From: Thermoplasmata archaeon
GTDB taxonomy: Archaea > Thermoplasmatota > Thermoplasmata > Lutacidiplasmatales > UBA184
Assembly (NCBI GenBank): GCA_030037695.1
Contig: JASHQF010000036.1
Coordinates: 1 to 21,221, forward strand
Direction: 5' to 3'
Length of the DNA stretch: 21,221 bases
Shown: positions 1 to 8,373 of the stretch, in pieces
Layout of the letters: every line of letters starts with the position of its first letter
Numbering within the stretch: the first letter of the stretch is position 1
Notes under the pieces: generated by a model
The model's database searches: none
Told to the model about the DNA's origin: nothing
The model's input: only the letters and a program-made list of their open reading frames with translations
Program-made: the position numbers and the translations under genes

Positions 1-1697
1 GCGGGCGCGATCGTCGCGGCGCCGAGGAGCGCCGGGTCGAGCTCGAGGAACAGCTCGAGCACGCGGGCCCGCGGGGTGTAGTTCGTCACCTCGACCGAGC
101 CGGCGACGCCCGTGGGGCTGGCGCCGAGGACGGTCTCGACGTTCACGACGTCCATGATCTTCGTCACGACCGGGGTGAGGTCCGGCACCGGCCGTCCCAC
201 GAGGGCGCACGCCTTCTCCGCGAGCTTCGGCAGGATCTTCTGGATGATCGCGAACTTGCCGCTCGCGAACTCCCGCCGGCTCATCCGGGAGAGGTGGGCG
301 CGGAGGTGGCGCGCGGCCGCCTGCAGGGCGAGGGTCAGTTCGCGGTCGATCTCCGCATCCTCGGCGACCGCCTCCTTCGCCTCGCTCGTGAACGGTACCT
401 TCGTCGACGCGACGTGGACGAGGACGAGCATCGGGCCGACGGGGAGACCGGCGCCGCCCTTCTGGTCGAGCCCGTACCGCCGCCAGTCGATCCCCGAGAT
501 CGCCGTCGTGATCGCGCAGGCGCCCTGCTGGAAGAGGAGCGGGACGCGGTTCGCGAACCGGAGGATCTGGATCGGCTCGTCCGCGGGGAGCCCGCCGCCG
601 TAGACGATCCCGACCTCGACCAGGAACGGGAACCCCCCGCGGACCTTCGGGGGCCGGCTTACCGGCGGCGCGAAGAACTCGGGGCGCAGCTCGCCGAGGA
701 CGTTCCGCAGGCCCCGCTTGATCAGCGTCGCCCCGATCGGGGAGAGGCAGTCGGCCGAGGGGCTCAGGAGCGGGGCGGCCCGGAGGGCCGCGAGGAGCTT
801 CTCCCGGGGCTCGCCCACGATCGCGACGGGGCGCTCGCTCCCCCTCAGGCCGAGCGAGCCCAGGACCTCCCGCGCCGTCCGGGCGCTCACCCCCTGGAGG
901 TCCTTCGCGAGGAACTCCGCGATCGTCGGCCGCTTCGTCGCCTCGAGGAGGTGCCCGAACTCGCCGAGCTCGAGGCCGTACGGGTGGACGAGCGTCTCCT
1001 TCGGCGACGGGGGAAGCTCCGTCGCCGCCCGCTCGAAGGTGATCCGGGTCCCGTCCGGCTCGACGAGGACGAGCCGTGCGTGGGGGTTGACGATCGCAGT
1101 CCCCCGCAGGTACTCGAGCGGCGACTGGCGCCCACGGAGGTACCGGGCCTTGAGGAGGAGCTCGATCCGCGTCCCGTGCTCCCGGTCCCACAGCTCGACG
1201 TCCTCGCGTACGACCTTCGGCTGGTTGCGCTGCGTGTCGATCGTCAGCTCGAGGACGTGAGCGGCGTCCTCCTCGGCGACCTTGGAGATGATCTTCGCGG
1301 GTCGGGCGGTGGTGAGGTTCGCGTACAGCACCGCCGCCGAGATCCCGATCCCCTGCTGGCCGCGGGCCTGGCGGTTCTCGTGGAACCGGGACCCGTAGAG
1401 GAGCCTCGCGAAGACGTTCGGGATCTCCCGGCGGAGGATCCCGGGGCCGTTGTCGGTGATCGCCACCGCGTACCGCTCCTCCGACTCCTTCGCGATCTCG
1501 ACCCCGATCTCGGGAAGGATCCCCGCGTCGGCGCAGGCGTCGAGGCTGTTGTCGACCCCTTCCTTCACCGTGGTGAGGAGGGCCCGCTGCGGATTGTCGA
1601 AGCCAAGGATCTGGCGGTTCCGCTCGAAGAACTCGGCGACGGAGATCTCCCGTTGCTTCGCCGCCAGCTGCTGGGCGATCGTGGGGGCGCGGGGCAC
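1..1697 (-). CDS. top6B: DNA topoisomerase VI subunit B, partial (C-terminus off window)
   Basis: This is the ATPase subunit of the type IIB topoisomerase (A2B2 with Top6A), which relaxes and decatenates DNA using ATP. The translated minus strand shows a GHKL ATPase fold. The N-box EGVDNSLDA lies at about residues 46-54, with the predicted catalytic Glu46 and Mg-binding Asn50. ITDNGPGI follows at 80-87 and the lid GQQGIGISA at 113-121. The transducer-domain stretch VPFTSEAKEAV lies near the C-terminal end. The gene is open to the window edge, so 565 codons are visible. That exceeds the short Sulfolobus form, so the extra C-terminal domain known from Methanosarcina may be starting here. The start is GTG at 1697, chosen because a TTATA element sits 29 nt upstream and no Shine-Dalgarno is seen, which suggests a leaderless mRNA. 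top6A would be expected downstream, outside the window. Thermoplasma lacks this enzyme, which argues against the order Thermoplasmatales. Confidence 0.96.
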   Translation of the reverse strand, partial: MPRAPTIAQQLAAKQREISVAEFFERNRQILGFDNPQRALLTTVKEGVDNSLDACADAGILPEIGVEIAKESEERYAVAITDNGPGILRREIPNVFARLLYGSRFHENRQARGQQGIGISAAVLYANLTTARPAKIISKVAEEDAAHVLELTIDTQRNQPKVVREDVELWDREHGTRIELLLKARYLRGRQSPLEYLRGTAIVNPHARLVLVEPDGTRITFERAATELPPSPKETLVHPYGLELGEFGHLLEATKRPTIAEFLAKDLQGVSARTAREVLGSLGLRGSERPVAIVGEPREKLLAALRAAPLLSPSADCLSPIGATLIKRGLRNVLGELRPEFFAPPVSRPPKVRGGFPFLVEVGIVYGGGLPADEPIQILRFANRVPLLFQQGACAITTAISGIDWRRYGLDQKGGAGLPVGPMLVLVHVASTKVPFTSEAKEAVAEDAEIDRELTLALQAAARHLRAHLSRMSRREFASGKFAIIQKILPKLAEKACALVGRPVPDLTPVVTKIMDVVNVETVLGASPTGVAGSVEVTNYTPRARVLELFLELDPALLGAATIAP

Positions 1698-1721
1698 CGG
1701 GCCGACCCGGGGACGAGGTCC

Positions 1722-1730
1722 GCTATAACG
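1722..1730 (-). promoter_or_regulatory. TATA box of top6B
   Basis: The minus strand reads CGTTATAGC, an AT-rich island in otherwise GC-rich DNA. Its centre lies about 29 nt before the GTG of top6B, the spacing expected for a leaderless archaeal transcript. It sits in the 56-nt gap after the nitrilase stop. Confidence 0.55.
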
Positions 1731-1753
1731 CCCGCGTTGGAACCGAACGGAGC

Positions 1754-2575
1754 CTACGCCGGCGGGGCGGCGGGCCCCGGGGGCCGGACCCCGACGTCCC
1801 GGAGCACCGGGCGGAACGGTCGCCAGCGCGCGGCGGCGGCGGGATCGACGTCCACCACGGCGACCGACTCCTCGGGGGCGAGGCCCTCGAGCGGCACGGC
1901 GGTCCCCGGGATCGGCTCGCCTCGAGGGTCCCAGACGGCCGAGCCTCCCCCGAAGACGATGCCGTCCTCGACCCCGACGCGGTTGACGTAGACCACCGGG
2001 CAGGCGTTCTCGATCGCCCGCGCGGGGAGGAGCCGATCGAACAGCCGCCGGCTCGTGACGGGCGAGGCCGACAGGACGACCAGGAGCTCCGCCCCGCCGA
2101 GGGCGAGCTCCCGCGAGACCTCGGGGAAGAACGTGTCGTAGCAGATCTCGAGGCCGAGCGAGCGCCCGGCGGCGCGCACCGGACGGCTCGTGCCCGTCGG
2201 GGAGAACGGGATCGCCTCCTCGAACGGACCGAAGTTCGGAAGGTACCGCTTCGCCTGGATCCCCGCCGCGCCGTCCGGCGGTACGGCGATCGCCACGTTC
2301 TGGATCTCTCCGGGCCGCTCGGGGGAGGTCGCCGGGGCGCCGACGACGATCGTCGTGCCCGCGGACCGTGCGGTGTGCTCGAGCGCCGTCCACGTCGGGT
2401 CCCCCGGCCGGAGGGCGAGGGCGTGGAACCGGTCGCCGAGCCGGTAGCCGGAGAGGTACAGCTCGGGGAACACGGCGAGGTCGGCGCGCGCGGCCCGCAC
2501 CGCCGCCCCGAGCCGGGCGACGTTCGCCGCGAGATCCCCGGGCGTAGGGGCGAGCTCGGCGAGCGCGATCCGCAT
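1754..2575 (-). CDS. Nitrilase-superfamily carbon-nitrogen hydrolase
   Basis: This 273-residue protein belongs to the nitrilase/omega-amidase superfamily of soluble enzymes that hydrolyse C-N bonds of amides or nitriles through a Glu-Lys-Cys triad. All three residues are visible. Glu38 is in FPELYLSGY, Lys109 in QAKRYLPNFGPFEE, and Cys145 in LEICYDTFFPE. The C-terminal RAIENACPVVYVN stretch is also typical. The length fits a stand-alone catalytic domain, and no NAD synthetase domain is attached. The ATG start at 2575 overlaps the stop of the upstream membrane-protein gene by one base (TGATG), so the two are probably co-translated. The substrate cannot be read from the sequence; omega-amidase, N-carbamoyl hydrolase or another amidase are all possible. 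The gene ends 56 nt before the start of top6B. Confidence 0.9.
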   Translation of the reverse strand: MRIALAELAPTPGDLAANVARLGAAVRAARADLAVFPELYLSGYRLGDRFHALALRPGDPTWTALEHTARSAGTTIVVGAPATSPERPGEIQNVAIAVPPDGAAGIQAKRYLPNFGPFEEAIPFSPTGTSRPVRAAGRSLGLEICYDTFFPEVSRELALGGAELLVVLSASPVTSRRLFDRLLPARAIENACPVVYVNRVGVEDGIVFGGGSAVWDPRGEPIPGTAVPLEGLAPEESVAVVDVDPAAAARWRPFRPVLRDVGVRPPGPAAPPA

Positions 2576-3030
2576 CAGTAGAAGTAGCGACGGACCGTGA
2601 GGAGGTAGACGAGCAGCCCGACGAAGACGAGGAACAGGACCGTGATCGACCCCGTGAAGAACAGGTAGGCGATCGTCGCGAAGACGAGCCCGATCGTCAC
2701 CCAGAGCGCCCACGTCTCCTGGTCCCAGAGGGCGGTCGCCATCGCGAGCAGCGCCGCACCGAGGACGATCAGGATCGTCGCGCCGAGAGGGTCGATCGAC
2801 TGGAAGATCTCGAGGGAGGCGGGGACGAGGTTCCCCGCGATCACGTTGAGCAGGAACAACGTCCCGGCGAGGACCATCCCGACCGCGAACGTCGCGAGCA
2901 CCACCGCGAGGACCGCGATCCCGACCGGCAGGCGGGGCCGTACCGGGAGGGGCTCCCACGGCGCCGGTAGGCGGTCCCACTCGAGCGCCGCCCCGGCCGG
3001 GGCGGTCGCCGACGCCGTCGAGCTCGACAC
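2575..3030 (-). CDS. Conserved-looking small membrane protein with four TM helices
   Basis: I do not recognise this 151-residue protein. It has a cytosol-like, proline-rich N-terminus of about 35 residues. Four hydrophobic segments follow, at roughly 36-62, 79-100, 106-124 and 127-145, and it ends RRYFY. No catalytic motif is apparent. It begins at GTG 3030, the only usable start in that region. Its TGA overlaps the ATG of the nitrilase gene by one base, so the pair is probably one transcript. A weak AT-containing patch on the minus strand near 3066-3076 could be its promoter, but it is not convincing. The gene lies 105 nt after the polyprenyl synthase stop and could also be read through from the nuo operon. 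Function is unknown; a small membrane partner of the hydrolase is possible but only by proximity. Confidence 0.75.
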   Translation of the reverse strand: MSSSTASATAPAGAALEWDRLPAPWEPLPVRPRLPVGIAVLAVVLATFAVGMVLAGTLFLLNVIAGNLVPASLEIFQSIDPLGATILIVLGAALLAMATALWDQETWALWVTIGLVFATIAYLFFTGSITVLFLVFVGLLVYLLTVRRYFY

Positions 3031-3090
3031 GGAACGCCTCGGGAGGTGTGCGAACCGGGCCGCCCAAGATGTAGCTTTCGATGGACGGGC

Positions 3091-3115
3091 GCCCCCGGGC
3101 GACGGGCCCGGGGGC
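3091..3115 (-). terminator. GC-rich hairpin after the nuo-lipid operon
   Basis: A perfect 10-bp inverted repeat (3091-3100 against 3106-3115) has a 5-nt loop. It lies 20 nt past the stop of the polyprenyl synthase. No T-run follows on the minus strand, so classical archaeal T-tract termination is not shown. It may be an end-of-operon RNA structure that stabilises the transcript or terminates it. Confidence 0.3.
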
Positions 3116-3135
3116 CGGGACGGGCCCGCCCCCGT

Positions 3136-4194
3136 TCAGAAGCGCCGCTCGGCAGCGCCGCGCGCGAGCCGTTCGAGGAGGCGCCGGTACGGGCTCGTCG
3201 GGATCGGGGCGAGCGCCGCGATCGCGCGCCCAGCCCACTCCTCCGCCTCCCGGGCGAGCAGCGGCGCGGTCCCGGCGAGCTCGGTGAGCTCCCGGAGCCG
3301 CAGCAGGTGGCGGGAGCGCTTGCGGCGGAGCTGGAACAAGTGTTCGAACTCCGCCTGCCGCTTCGGATCGAGGGCCCGGTGGGTGTCGAGGGCGACGAGC
3401 GTCGCGTTCCCCTCCCGGAAGTCGGAGAACAGCGGTTTGCCCAGGAGATCCGGGTCGCCGAAGACGTCCAGGAGGTCGTCCCGGATCTGGAAGGCGATCC
3501 CGACCGCCCGGCCGTACGTGGCGAGCGCCTCGACGACGGCCCCGCCCGCCTCCGCGATCTCGCCGGCCGAGGCGAGCGCCGCGGCGATGATCGCGGCCGT
3601 CTTGCGCTCCGCGACGCGGAAGTAATGCTCCCGGCCCGCGGAGAGGTCGAACCGCGTCGCCTCCTGGAGGACCTCGCCCTCCACGAGATCGGCGCACGAC
3701 TCCCCGCACCGCAGGATGATCGGACGCGGGTACTCGGCGGCGAGCTCGAACGCCCGGACGAACAGGTAATCCCCCGAGACGATCGCGAGCGGCACCCCGT
3801 AGGCCCTCGGCATCGAGGGGCGGCCCCGCCGCGTCTCGGCCCGATCGATGACGTCGTCGTGGACGAGGGTCGCCGTGTGGATCAACTGGAACGCGGCGGC
3901 AAGACTTACGATCGGCCCGATCGACGCCCGGCCGAGCGCGCGGTACGCCGCGGCCATCAGGAGCGGCCGGACGCGCTTGCCGCCCATCGCGCAGGCGTAC
4001 CGGGCCGCCTCCGTCAGGTCGGCGAACCGGGAGCCGAGGACCTCGGAGAGGCGCCAGTCGATCGCCTCGAGGTCGCGGACGAGGACCGGCAGGAGCTCGC
4101 CGAGCTCCGCGGAGGCGTCGCGGCCGAGGGTCCGCTCGACGAGCGACTCCAGCGACGCGTCGGCGACGGGGGCGGCGGGGACCGAGGGGGTCAT
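3136..4194 (-). CDS. trans-Polyprenyl diphosphate synthase (GGPP synthase family, long-chain-like signature)
   Basis: This 352-residue IspA/IspB/GGPS-family enzyme condenses isopentenyl diphosphate onto allylic diphosphates. The first Asp-rich motif is HDDVID, preceded by QLIHTATLV, and the second is QIRDDLLD. GGKRVRP, the substrate-binding Lys/Arg motif, lies N-terminal, and GKPLFSDFREG follows the second motif. The fifth residue before the first Asp is Ala, not the bulky aromatic usual in archaeal type I GGPP synthases. The surrounding residues and the later GEVLQ and HYFRVAERKTA resemble IspB-type long-chain synthases that make quinone side chains. The ATG start at 4194 overlaps the stop of the reductase gene (ATGA). 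This is the last gene of the nuo transcription unit. It could make C20 lipid precursors, a longer quinone tail, or both; product length needs testing. Confidence 0.93.
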   Translation of the reverse strand: MTPSVPAAPVADASLESLVERTLGRDASAELGELLPVLVRDLEAIDWRLSEVLGSRFADLTEAARYACAMGGKRVRPLLMAAAYRALGRASIGPIVSLAAAFQLIHTATLVHDDVIDRAETRRGRPSMPRAYGVPLAIVSGDYLFVRAFELAAEYPRPIILRCGESCADLVEGEVLQEATRFDLSAGREHYFRVAERKTAAIIAAALASAGEIAEAGGAVVEALATYGRAVGIAFQIRDDLLDVFGDPDLLGKPLFSDFREGNATLVALDTHRALDPKRQAEFEHLFQLRRKRSRHLLRLRELTELAGTAPLLAREAEEWAGRAIAALAPIPTSPYRRLLERLARGAAERRF

Positions 4195-5291
4195 GCCGCC
4201 CCCCGGGCACGGTGCGGCCAGCGCAGACGCATCAGGGCGTCGAGACCCGACGTCCCGATATAGCGCATCGCCAGCGCGAGGAGGGGGTCGGCCAGCGCGA
4301 CCCCCTCGCCCCACCGCTCGATCCGTGCCGCCCGGGCGAGCGGCGCGTAGAGGATCGAGCGCCACGCGGCATCGTACGCGGCGAGCGGCGCCTCCCCCCG
4401 CGCCGACCGGGCCGCCGCGCCGCCCGCGAGCCAACCGCGGAGCATCGCCGTCGGGATGCCGCCGCCGTTCGTCGCCATCACGAGGTTCGCCGCGTCCCCC
4501 GCGAGGGCGACGCGGCCCGCGACGAGCGTCTCGGGCGGCGGGCCGATCGGGACCCACCAGGTCGTGCGCTCCCGCGCCCGCCCGAGCGCGGCCCGCTCGG
4601 TGAACGCGTCCAGGAGACCGGAGAGCGTCGCGCCGCGCGGCAGCCGGGTGACGCCGAGGCCGACGTTGAGGTCGTCGGCCCGCGGGAACGCCCAGGCGTA
4701 GCCGGGCCGGGCGTCGCGGCCGAAGAACAGCTCGATCCCGTCCGAGAGCGGGCCGTCGGCCGACCCCGTGATCATCCGGAACATCGTGCGGCGCGGGGCG
4801 AGGCCGACCGCCCGCGCCACGGTGGAGGTCGGCCCGTCCGCCCCGACGATCGCGCCCGCCTCGACCCGGGCTCCCCCCGCGAGCCGCACCTCGGACCCCT
4901 CGACGCCGGTGACGCCGACCGGGAACCGCAGCTCCGCCCCTGCGCCCTCGGCCCGCGCCGCGAGCGCCTTGTCGAACGCCCGGCGGGAGACGACCGCGCC
5001 CGACAGCGGGAACGTGAACCGGTGGCCGTATGGCGAGACGCACGTCATCGTTCGGATGGCGCGCAGGACGGTCGCCGGGGGGATCGCGTACGCCCCGGCG
5101 AGCCCCGGGGGCAGGTCGAACAGGGTCCCGAGCTCCTCCCACGTCGGGAGGAACTCGCCGCACTGGACCGGCTGGCCGATCTCGCGCCGATGGTCGAGGA
5201 GGAGCGTCCGCGCGCCGTCCTCCGCCGCGGCGCGCGCGGCGAGGGATCCCGCGGGTCCGGCGCCGACCACCACGACGTCGAACCGCTCCAC
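4191..5291 (-). CDS. Geranylgeranyl reductase family FAD-dependent protein
   Basis: This 366-residue flavoprotein of the digeranylgeranylglycerophospholipid/geranylgeranyl reductase family saturates prenyl double bonds of archaeal membrane lipids or quinone tails. The N-terminal dinucleotide fold has VVGAGPAGSLAA at 8-19. The family Cys is at 44 (QCGE). The substrate/FAD motif GYAWAFPRADDLNVGLGV and the second FAD motif LAGDAANLV, followed by NGGGI, are present. It is somewhat short for the family (usually about 390-450), with the difference at the C-terminus. The start is GTG 5291, four bases after the nuoN stop, with a GGAG about 9 nt upstream. The stop overlaps the next gene (ATGA). Position at the tail of the complex I operon beside a prenyl synthase suggests a role in quinone or lipid chain saturation. 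The electron donor (ferredoxin, F420 or NAD(P)H) is not evident. Confidence 0.92.
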   Translation of the reverse strand: MERFDVVVVGAGPAGSLAARAAAEDGARTLLLDHRREIGQPVQCGEFLPTWEELGTLFDLPPGLAGAYAIPPATVLRAIRTMTCVSPYGHRFTFPLSGAVVSRRAFDKALAARAEGAGAELRFPVGVTGVEGSEVRLAGGARVEAGAIVGADGPTSTVARAVGLAPRRTMFRMITGSADGPLSDGIELFFGRDARPGYAWAFPRADDLNVGLGVTRLPRGATLSGLLDAFTERAALGRARERTTWWVPIGPPPETLVAGRVALAGDAANLVMATNGGGIPTAMLRGWLAGGAAARSARGEAPLAAYDAAWRSILYAPLARAARIERWGEGVALADPLLALAMRYIGTSGLDALMRLRWPHRARGAA

Positions 5292-5295
5292 GAGC

Positions 5296-6888
5296 CTACG
5301 CTCCGCCGGCGACGAAGTGGGCCGCGGCGCTCTGGATCGGCCCGAGGATCGGCTGGGGGTAGAGCCCGATCGCGACGATCAGCACGGCCGCGACCCCGAT
5401 CGCCACCGCCCGGCCGTACCCGATCCCGCCCGCGCCGAGCGGCGTCGGACCGGCGGCCCCGACGACGTCGCCCGCCCGGGCAGGGAGCGGGCCGGGCGCG
5501 GGCTCGAAGAAGATCACCTTCAGCACGCGGGCATAGTAGAAGACGGAGAGCGCGCTGTTGAGGAGACCGGCGACGGCGAGCCAGACGAAGAACCCGCGGG
5601 CCTGCACGGCCGCGCTGAACAGGACGAACTTCGAGACGAACCCGACGGTGAGGGGGACGCCGGCGAGGGAGAGCAGCATCAGCGCGAACGCCACCGCGAG
5701 CCACGGCCGGCGCGTGCCGAGCCCCTGCCAGTCGACGATCTTCGGTCCGACCCCGATCGCGGCGGCCGCCGCGACGACGAGGAAGGCGCCGCTCTTCATG
5801 AGGACGTGCGCCGCCACCTGGAGGGTCGCCCCCGCGAGCGCCGGGGAGGTCCCGATCGCGATGCCGATCAGCATGTAGCCGGCCTGGCTGATCGACGAGT
5901 AGGCGAGCATCCGCTTCATCTCGGCCTGCAGGAGGGCGAGAACGTTGCCGACCGTCATCGTGACGACGGCGAGGACGGCGAGGGTCAGCTGGACCGTCGG
6001 GCCGAGGTCGAACGGCGCCCCCGAGAACGGGCTGCCCCCGCCGGCCTTCACGTAGAGGACCGGCCCGAGGAACACCAGGAACAGCGCGAAGACGCCGATC
6101 TTCTTCGTCCCGCCCGCGAGGAACGCGCTCACCTCGTGGGGCGCGCCGTCGTAGACGTCGACCGCCCAGGCGTGGAACGGCACCAGCGTCGTCTTGAACG
6201 CGAGCCCCGCGAGGAGGATGCCGTAGCCGAGGAGCGCGAGGACCGGATAGCCGACCGAGCCCGCGACCGCGCGGAGCGCGTAGAGGTTCGTCGTCCCGTA
6301 CGCCCCGAACAGGAGCGAGGCGCCGAAGAACGAGAGGGTCGAGGAGAGCGCGCCGACGATGTAGAACTTCATCGCGGCCTCGAGCGCCCGGGCGTCGCGG
6401 CGGGTGTAGCCGACGAGCACGTACGTCGCGAGGCTCGTCACCTCGATCGCGAGCAGGAGGAAGATGAGGTCGGACGCCAGCGCGACGAGCAGCATCCCGA
6501 GGGTCGCGAGGAGCAGGAGGCCGTAGTAGATCGGGGCGCCGCGCTCGTCGCTCGCGCGGCTCAGGGACGCCGTCGCGACCAGGAGGGCGGCGAGGAGGAA
6601 CAGCCCCTGGAAGACGAGGCCGAGCGAGCCGAACGTGTACAGCGGCGCGCTCCCGGCCGCGGGGACGGCGTTGAGCACGCTCGGCGGGAGCCCGCGCAGC
6701 GCCGCGAGGGGGAGGAAGCCGAGGTCCGCCAGGACGACCAGGAGGGCGCCGGCGAGCGCCGCGATCGAGATCGCGCCGACGAGCTCGCGTCGTCGTGCGC
6801 CGGCCACGTCCAGCAGGAAGACGAGCAGCGCGGCGGCGAGGACGATCACCTCGGGGACGAGCGGCCCGACGGTCCCGGCGAAGCTCAT
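5296..6888 (-). CDS. nuoN: Complex I subunit N (antiporter-like)
   Basis: This 530-residue polytopic membrane protein is one of the three antiporter-like proton-pumping subunits of complex I. It has about 14 hydrophobic segments. The conserved TM5 Glu is in AIEVTSLATYVLVGY. The TM7 Lys is in AFKTTLVPFHAWAVDVYDGAP, and a second Lys pair lies in GGTKKIGVF. The broken-helix region SISQAGYMLIG is also present. The length is a little above the usual 480-500. The ATG at 6888 lies four bases past the nuoM stop. It is the last nuo gene, and the reductase gene follows after four bases. By homology the complex sits in the cytoplasmic membrane and couples quinone reduction to ion export. Confidence 0.95.
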   Translation of the reverse strand: MSFAGTVGPLVPEVIVLAAALLVFLLDVAGARRRELVGAISIAALAGALLVVLADLGFLPLAALRGLPPSVLNAVPAAGSAPLYTFGSLGLVFQGLFLLAALLVATASLSRASDERGAPIYYGLLLLATLGMLLVALASDLIFLLLAIEVTSLATYVLVGYTRRDARALEAAMKFYIVGALSSTLSFFGASLLFGAYGTTNLYALRAVAGSVGYPVLALLGYGILLAGLAFKTTLVPFHAWAVDVYDGAPHEVSAFLAGGTKKIGVFALFLVFLGPVLYVKAGGGSPFSGAPFDLGPTVQLTLAVLAVVTMTVGNVLALLQAEMKRMLAYSSISQAGYMLIGIAIGTSPALAGATLQVAAHVLMKSGAFLVVAAAAAIGVGPKIVDWQGLGTRRPWLAVAFALMLLSLAGVPLTVGFVSKFVLFSAAVQARGFFVWLAVAGLLNSALSVFYYARVLKVIFFEPAPGPLPARAGDVVGAAGPTPLGAGGIGYGRAVAIGVAAVLIVAIGLYPQPILGPIQSAAAHFVAGGA

Positions 6889-6892
6889 CGGC

Positions 6893-8368
6893 TCACGTCC
6901 CCGGGAACCCCTTCACCGGGGAGCTCGTGATCACGTTCACGAGCAGCCCGGGCAGGATCCCGAACAGCACGGTGACGGCGACGAGGAGGCCCATCCCCAC
7001 CCCTTCCCACCACGGGACGTCGTGGATGCCGAGCGGCACGCCCCGCGGCGGACCGAACAGCATCCGCTGCATCATCCAGATGTAGAACGCGGCGGTGACG
7101 ACGAGGATCCCGAGCGGGAGGAGCACGAGGTAGCCGAGGCCGTTCCACGTCGCGAGCAAGGCCGTGAACTCGGCCGGGAAGCCGATCAGCGCGGGGAGGC
7201 CGAGCGACGCGAGGGCGCCGGCCATGATCATCGTCGCGAGCGCCGGGGTGGCGGGGGTGATCCCGCCGATCGCCGGGATGTCGCGCGTGCCGAACGTGTG
7301 GTGGACCGTGCCGGCGGACATGAACAGGAGGGCGCTCACGATCCCGTGGGCGAACATCAGGAGGACCGCGGCGAGCAAGCCGAGGGAGCTGTCGAGCCCG
7401 ATCGCGAGCAGGACGATCCCCATGTGGTTGATCGAGGAGAACGCGACCATCCGCTTCAGGTCCCGCTGGGCGAGCGAGACGACCGACCCCCACGCGATCG
7501 AGACGAACGCGGCGGCGAAGACGATCGGCCGGTCGTGGAGGAAGCCGGCGGGCAGCACCTCGACGGCCCAACGGATCAGCCCGTAGCCCCCGAGCTTCAG
7601 GAGGAGCCCGGCGAGCAGCACCGAACCGCCGGTCGGGGCCTCGACGTGCGCGTCGGGGAGCCAGGTGTGGAACGGGACGATCGGGAACTTCACCGCGAAG
7701 CCGAAGAACAGGGCGAGGAACAGGAACGTCTGCACGACGGGGGAGAGGCCGGGGGCCGCCGCAGCGACCGCCGAGAAGTCGAGGGACGTCGCCCCCGAGT
7801 AGAAGACCGTCGCGAGGAGGCCGACGAGCATCACGATCGAGGCGACGTGGGTGTAGACGAAGAACTTCAGCGCCGCGTAGCGCCGCCGCGGCCCGCGCCA
7901 GACCCCGATCAGGAAGAACATCGGGACGAGCACCGCCTCCCAGAACAGGAAGAACAGAAGCACGTCCAGCGCGACGAACACCCCGAACGAACCGAGGCAG
8001 GTCAGCGAGACGAGGCCGAAATAGGCGGCCGGGTTCTTCGTCTCCTTCCAGGAGTAGACGACGGTGGCGATCTGGAGGATCGCGGTCAGCAGGATCAGGA
8101 CGAGCGAGATCCCGTCGACGCCGACCGTGAAGTTCACCTGCATCCACGGCAGGCGGATCCAGGGGTAGCTCACGCTCTCGGCGAAGCCGGGGACCGACTG
8201 CGCGTTGTACCCCGGCCAGCCCGAGTAGGAGAGGAACATCCCCCCGACCTCGGCGAGGAACACCGCCGAGGTCGCGAGGGCGACCCAGCGGGCCCACCGC
8301 CCGGCGAGGAACGTCGCAACGGTGCCCGCGAGCAGGCTCGCGAGGACGATCGGCACGAGCGGGAGCAT
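6893..8368 (-). CDS. nuoM: Complex I subunit M (antiporter-like)
   Basis: This 491-residue antiporter-like subunit matches the usual size of about 490-510 and has about 14 TM segments. The TM5 glutamate is in FLFWEAVLVPMFFLIG. The TM7 lysine is in FAVKFPIVPFHTWLPDAHVEAP, a very characteristic NuoM signature. SSINHMGIVLL and the C-terminal WMMQRMLFGPP are also typical. The ATG at 8368 lies five bases past the nuoL stop. A purine-rich GGGGGAGGG formed by the 3' end of nuoL serves as a possible Shine-Dalgarno. It lies between nuoL and nuoN in the order common to bacterial and archaeal nuo operons. Confidence 0.96.
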   Translation of the reverse strand: MLPLVPIVLASLLAGTVATFLAGRWARWVALATSAVFLAEVGGMFLSYSGWPGYNAQSVPGFAESVSYPWIRLPWMQVNFTVGVDGISLVLILLTAILQIATVVYSWKETKNPAAYFGLVSLTCLGSFGVFVALDVLLFFLFWEAVLVPMFFLIGVWRGPRRRYAALKFFVYTHVASIVMLVGLLATVFYSGATSLDFSAVAAAAPGLSPVVQTFLFLALFFGFAVKFPIVPFHTWLPDAHVEAPTGGSVLLAGLLLKLGGYGLIRWAVEVLPAGFLHDRPIVFAAAFVSIAWGSVVSLAQRDLKRMVAFSSINHMGIVLLAIGLDSSLGLLAAVLLMFAHGIVSALLFMSAGTVHHTFGTRDIPAIGGITPATPALATMIMAGALASLGLPALIGFPAEFTALLATWNGLGYLVLLPLGILVVTAAFYIWMMQRMLFGPPRGVPLGIHDVPWWEGVGMGLLVAVTVLFGILPGLLVNVITSSPVKGFPGT

Positions 8369-8373
8369 CTAGC

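Noticed and set aside
294..1991. 565-codon open frame on the plus strand
   Set aside because: It is antisense to top6B, whose protein is unmistakable. The product is a low-complexity Arg/Glu/Asp/Pro mixture, as expected from the opposite strand of GC-rich coding DNA.
1754..4210. An 818-residue minus-strand frame ending in the nitrilase
   Set aside because: Only the last 273 residues look like protein; the rest overlaps the four-helix and prenyl synthase genes in the wrong frame. The ATG at 2575 is the natural start.
4768..6930. 720-codon plus-strand frame, and similar long ones at 6635-8467, 9385-11016, 11642-14281 and 16002-18251
   Set aside because: All lie antisense to strongly recognisable nuo, reductase, hydratase and SPFH genes and encode charged low-complexity sequence without domains. 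They reflect high GC, which removes stop codons.
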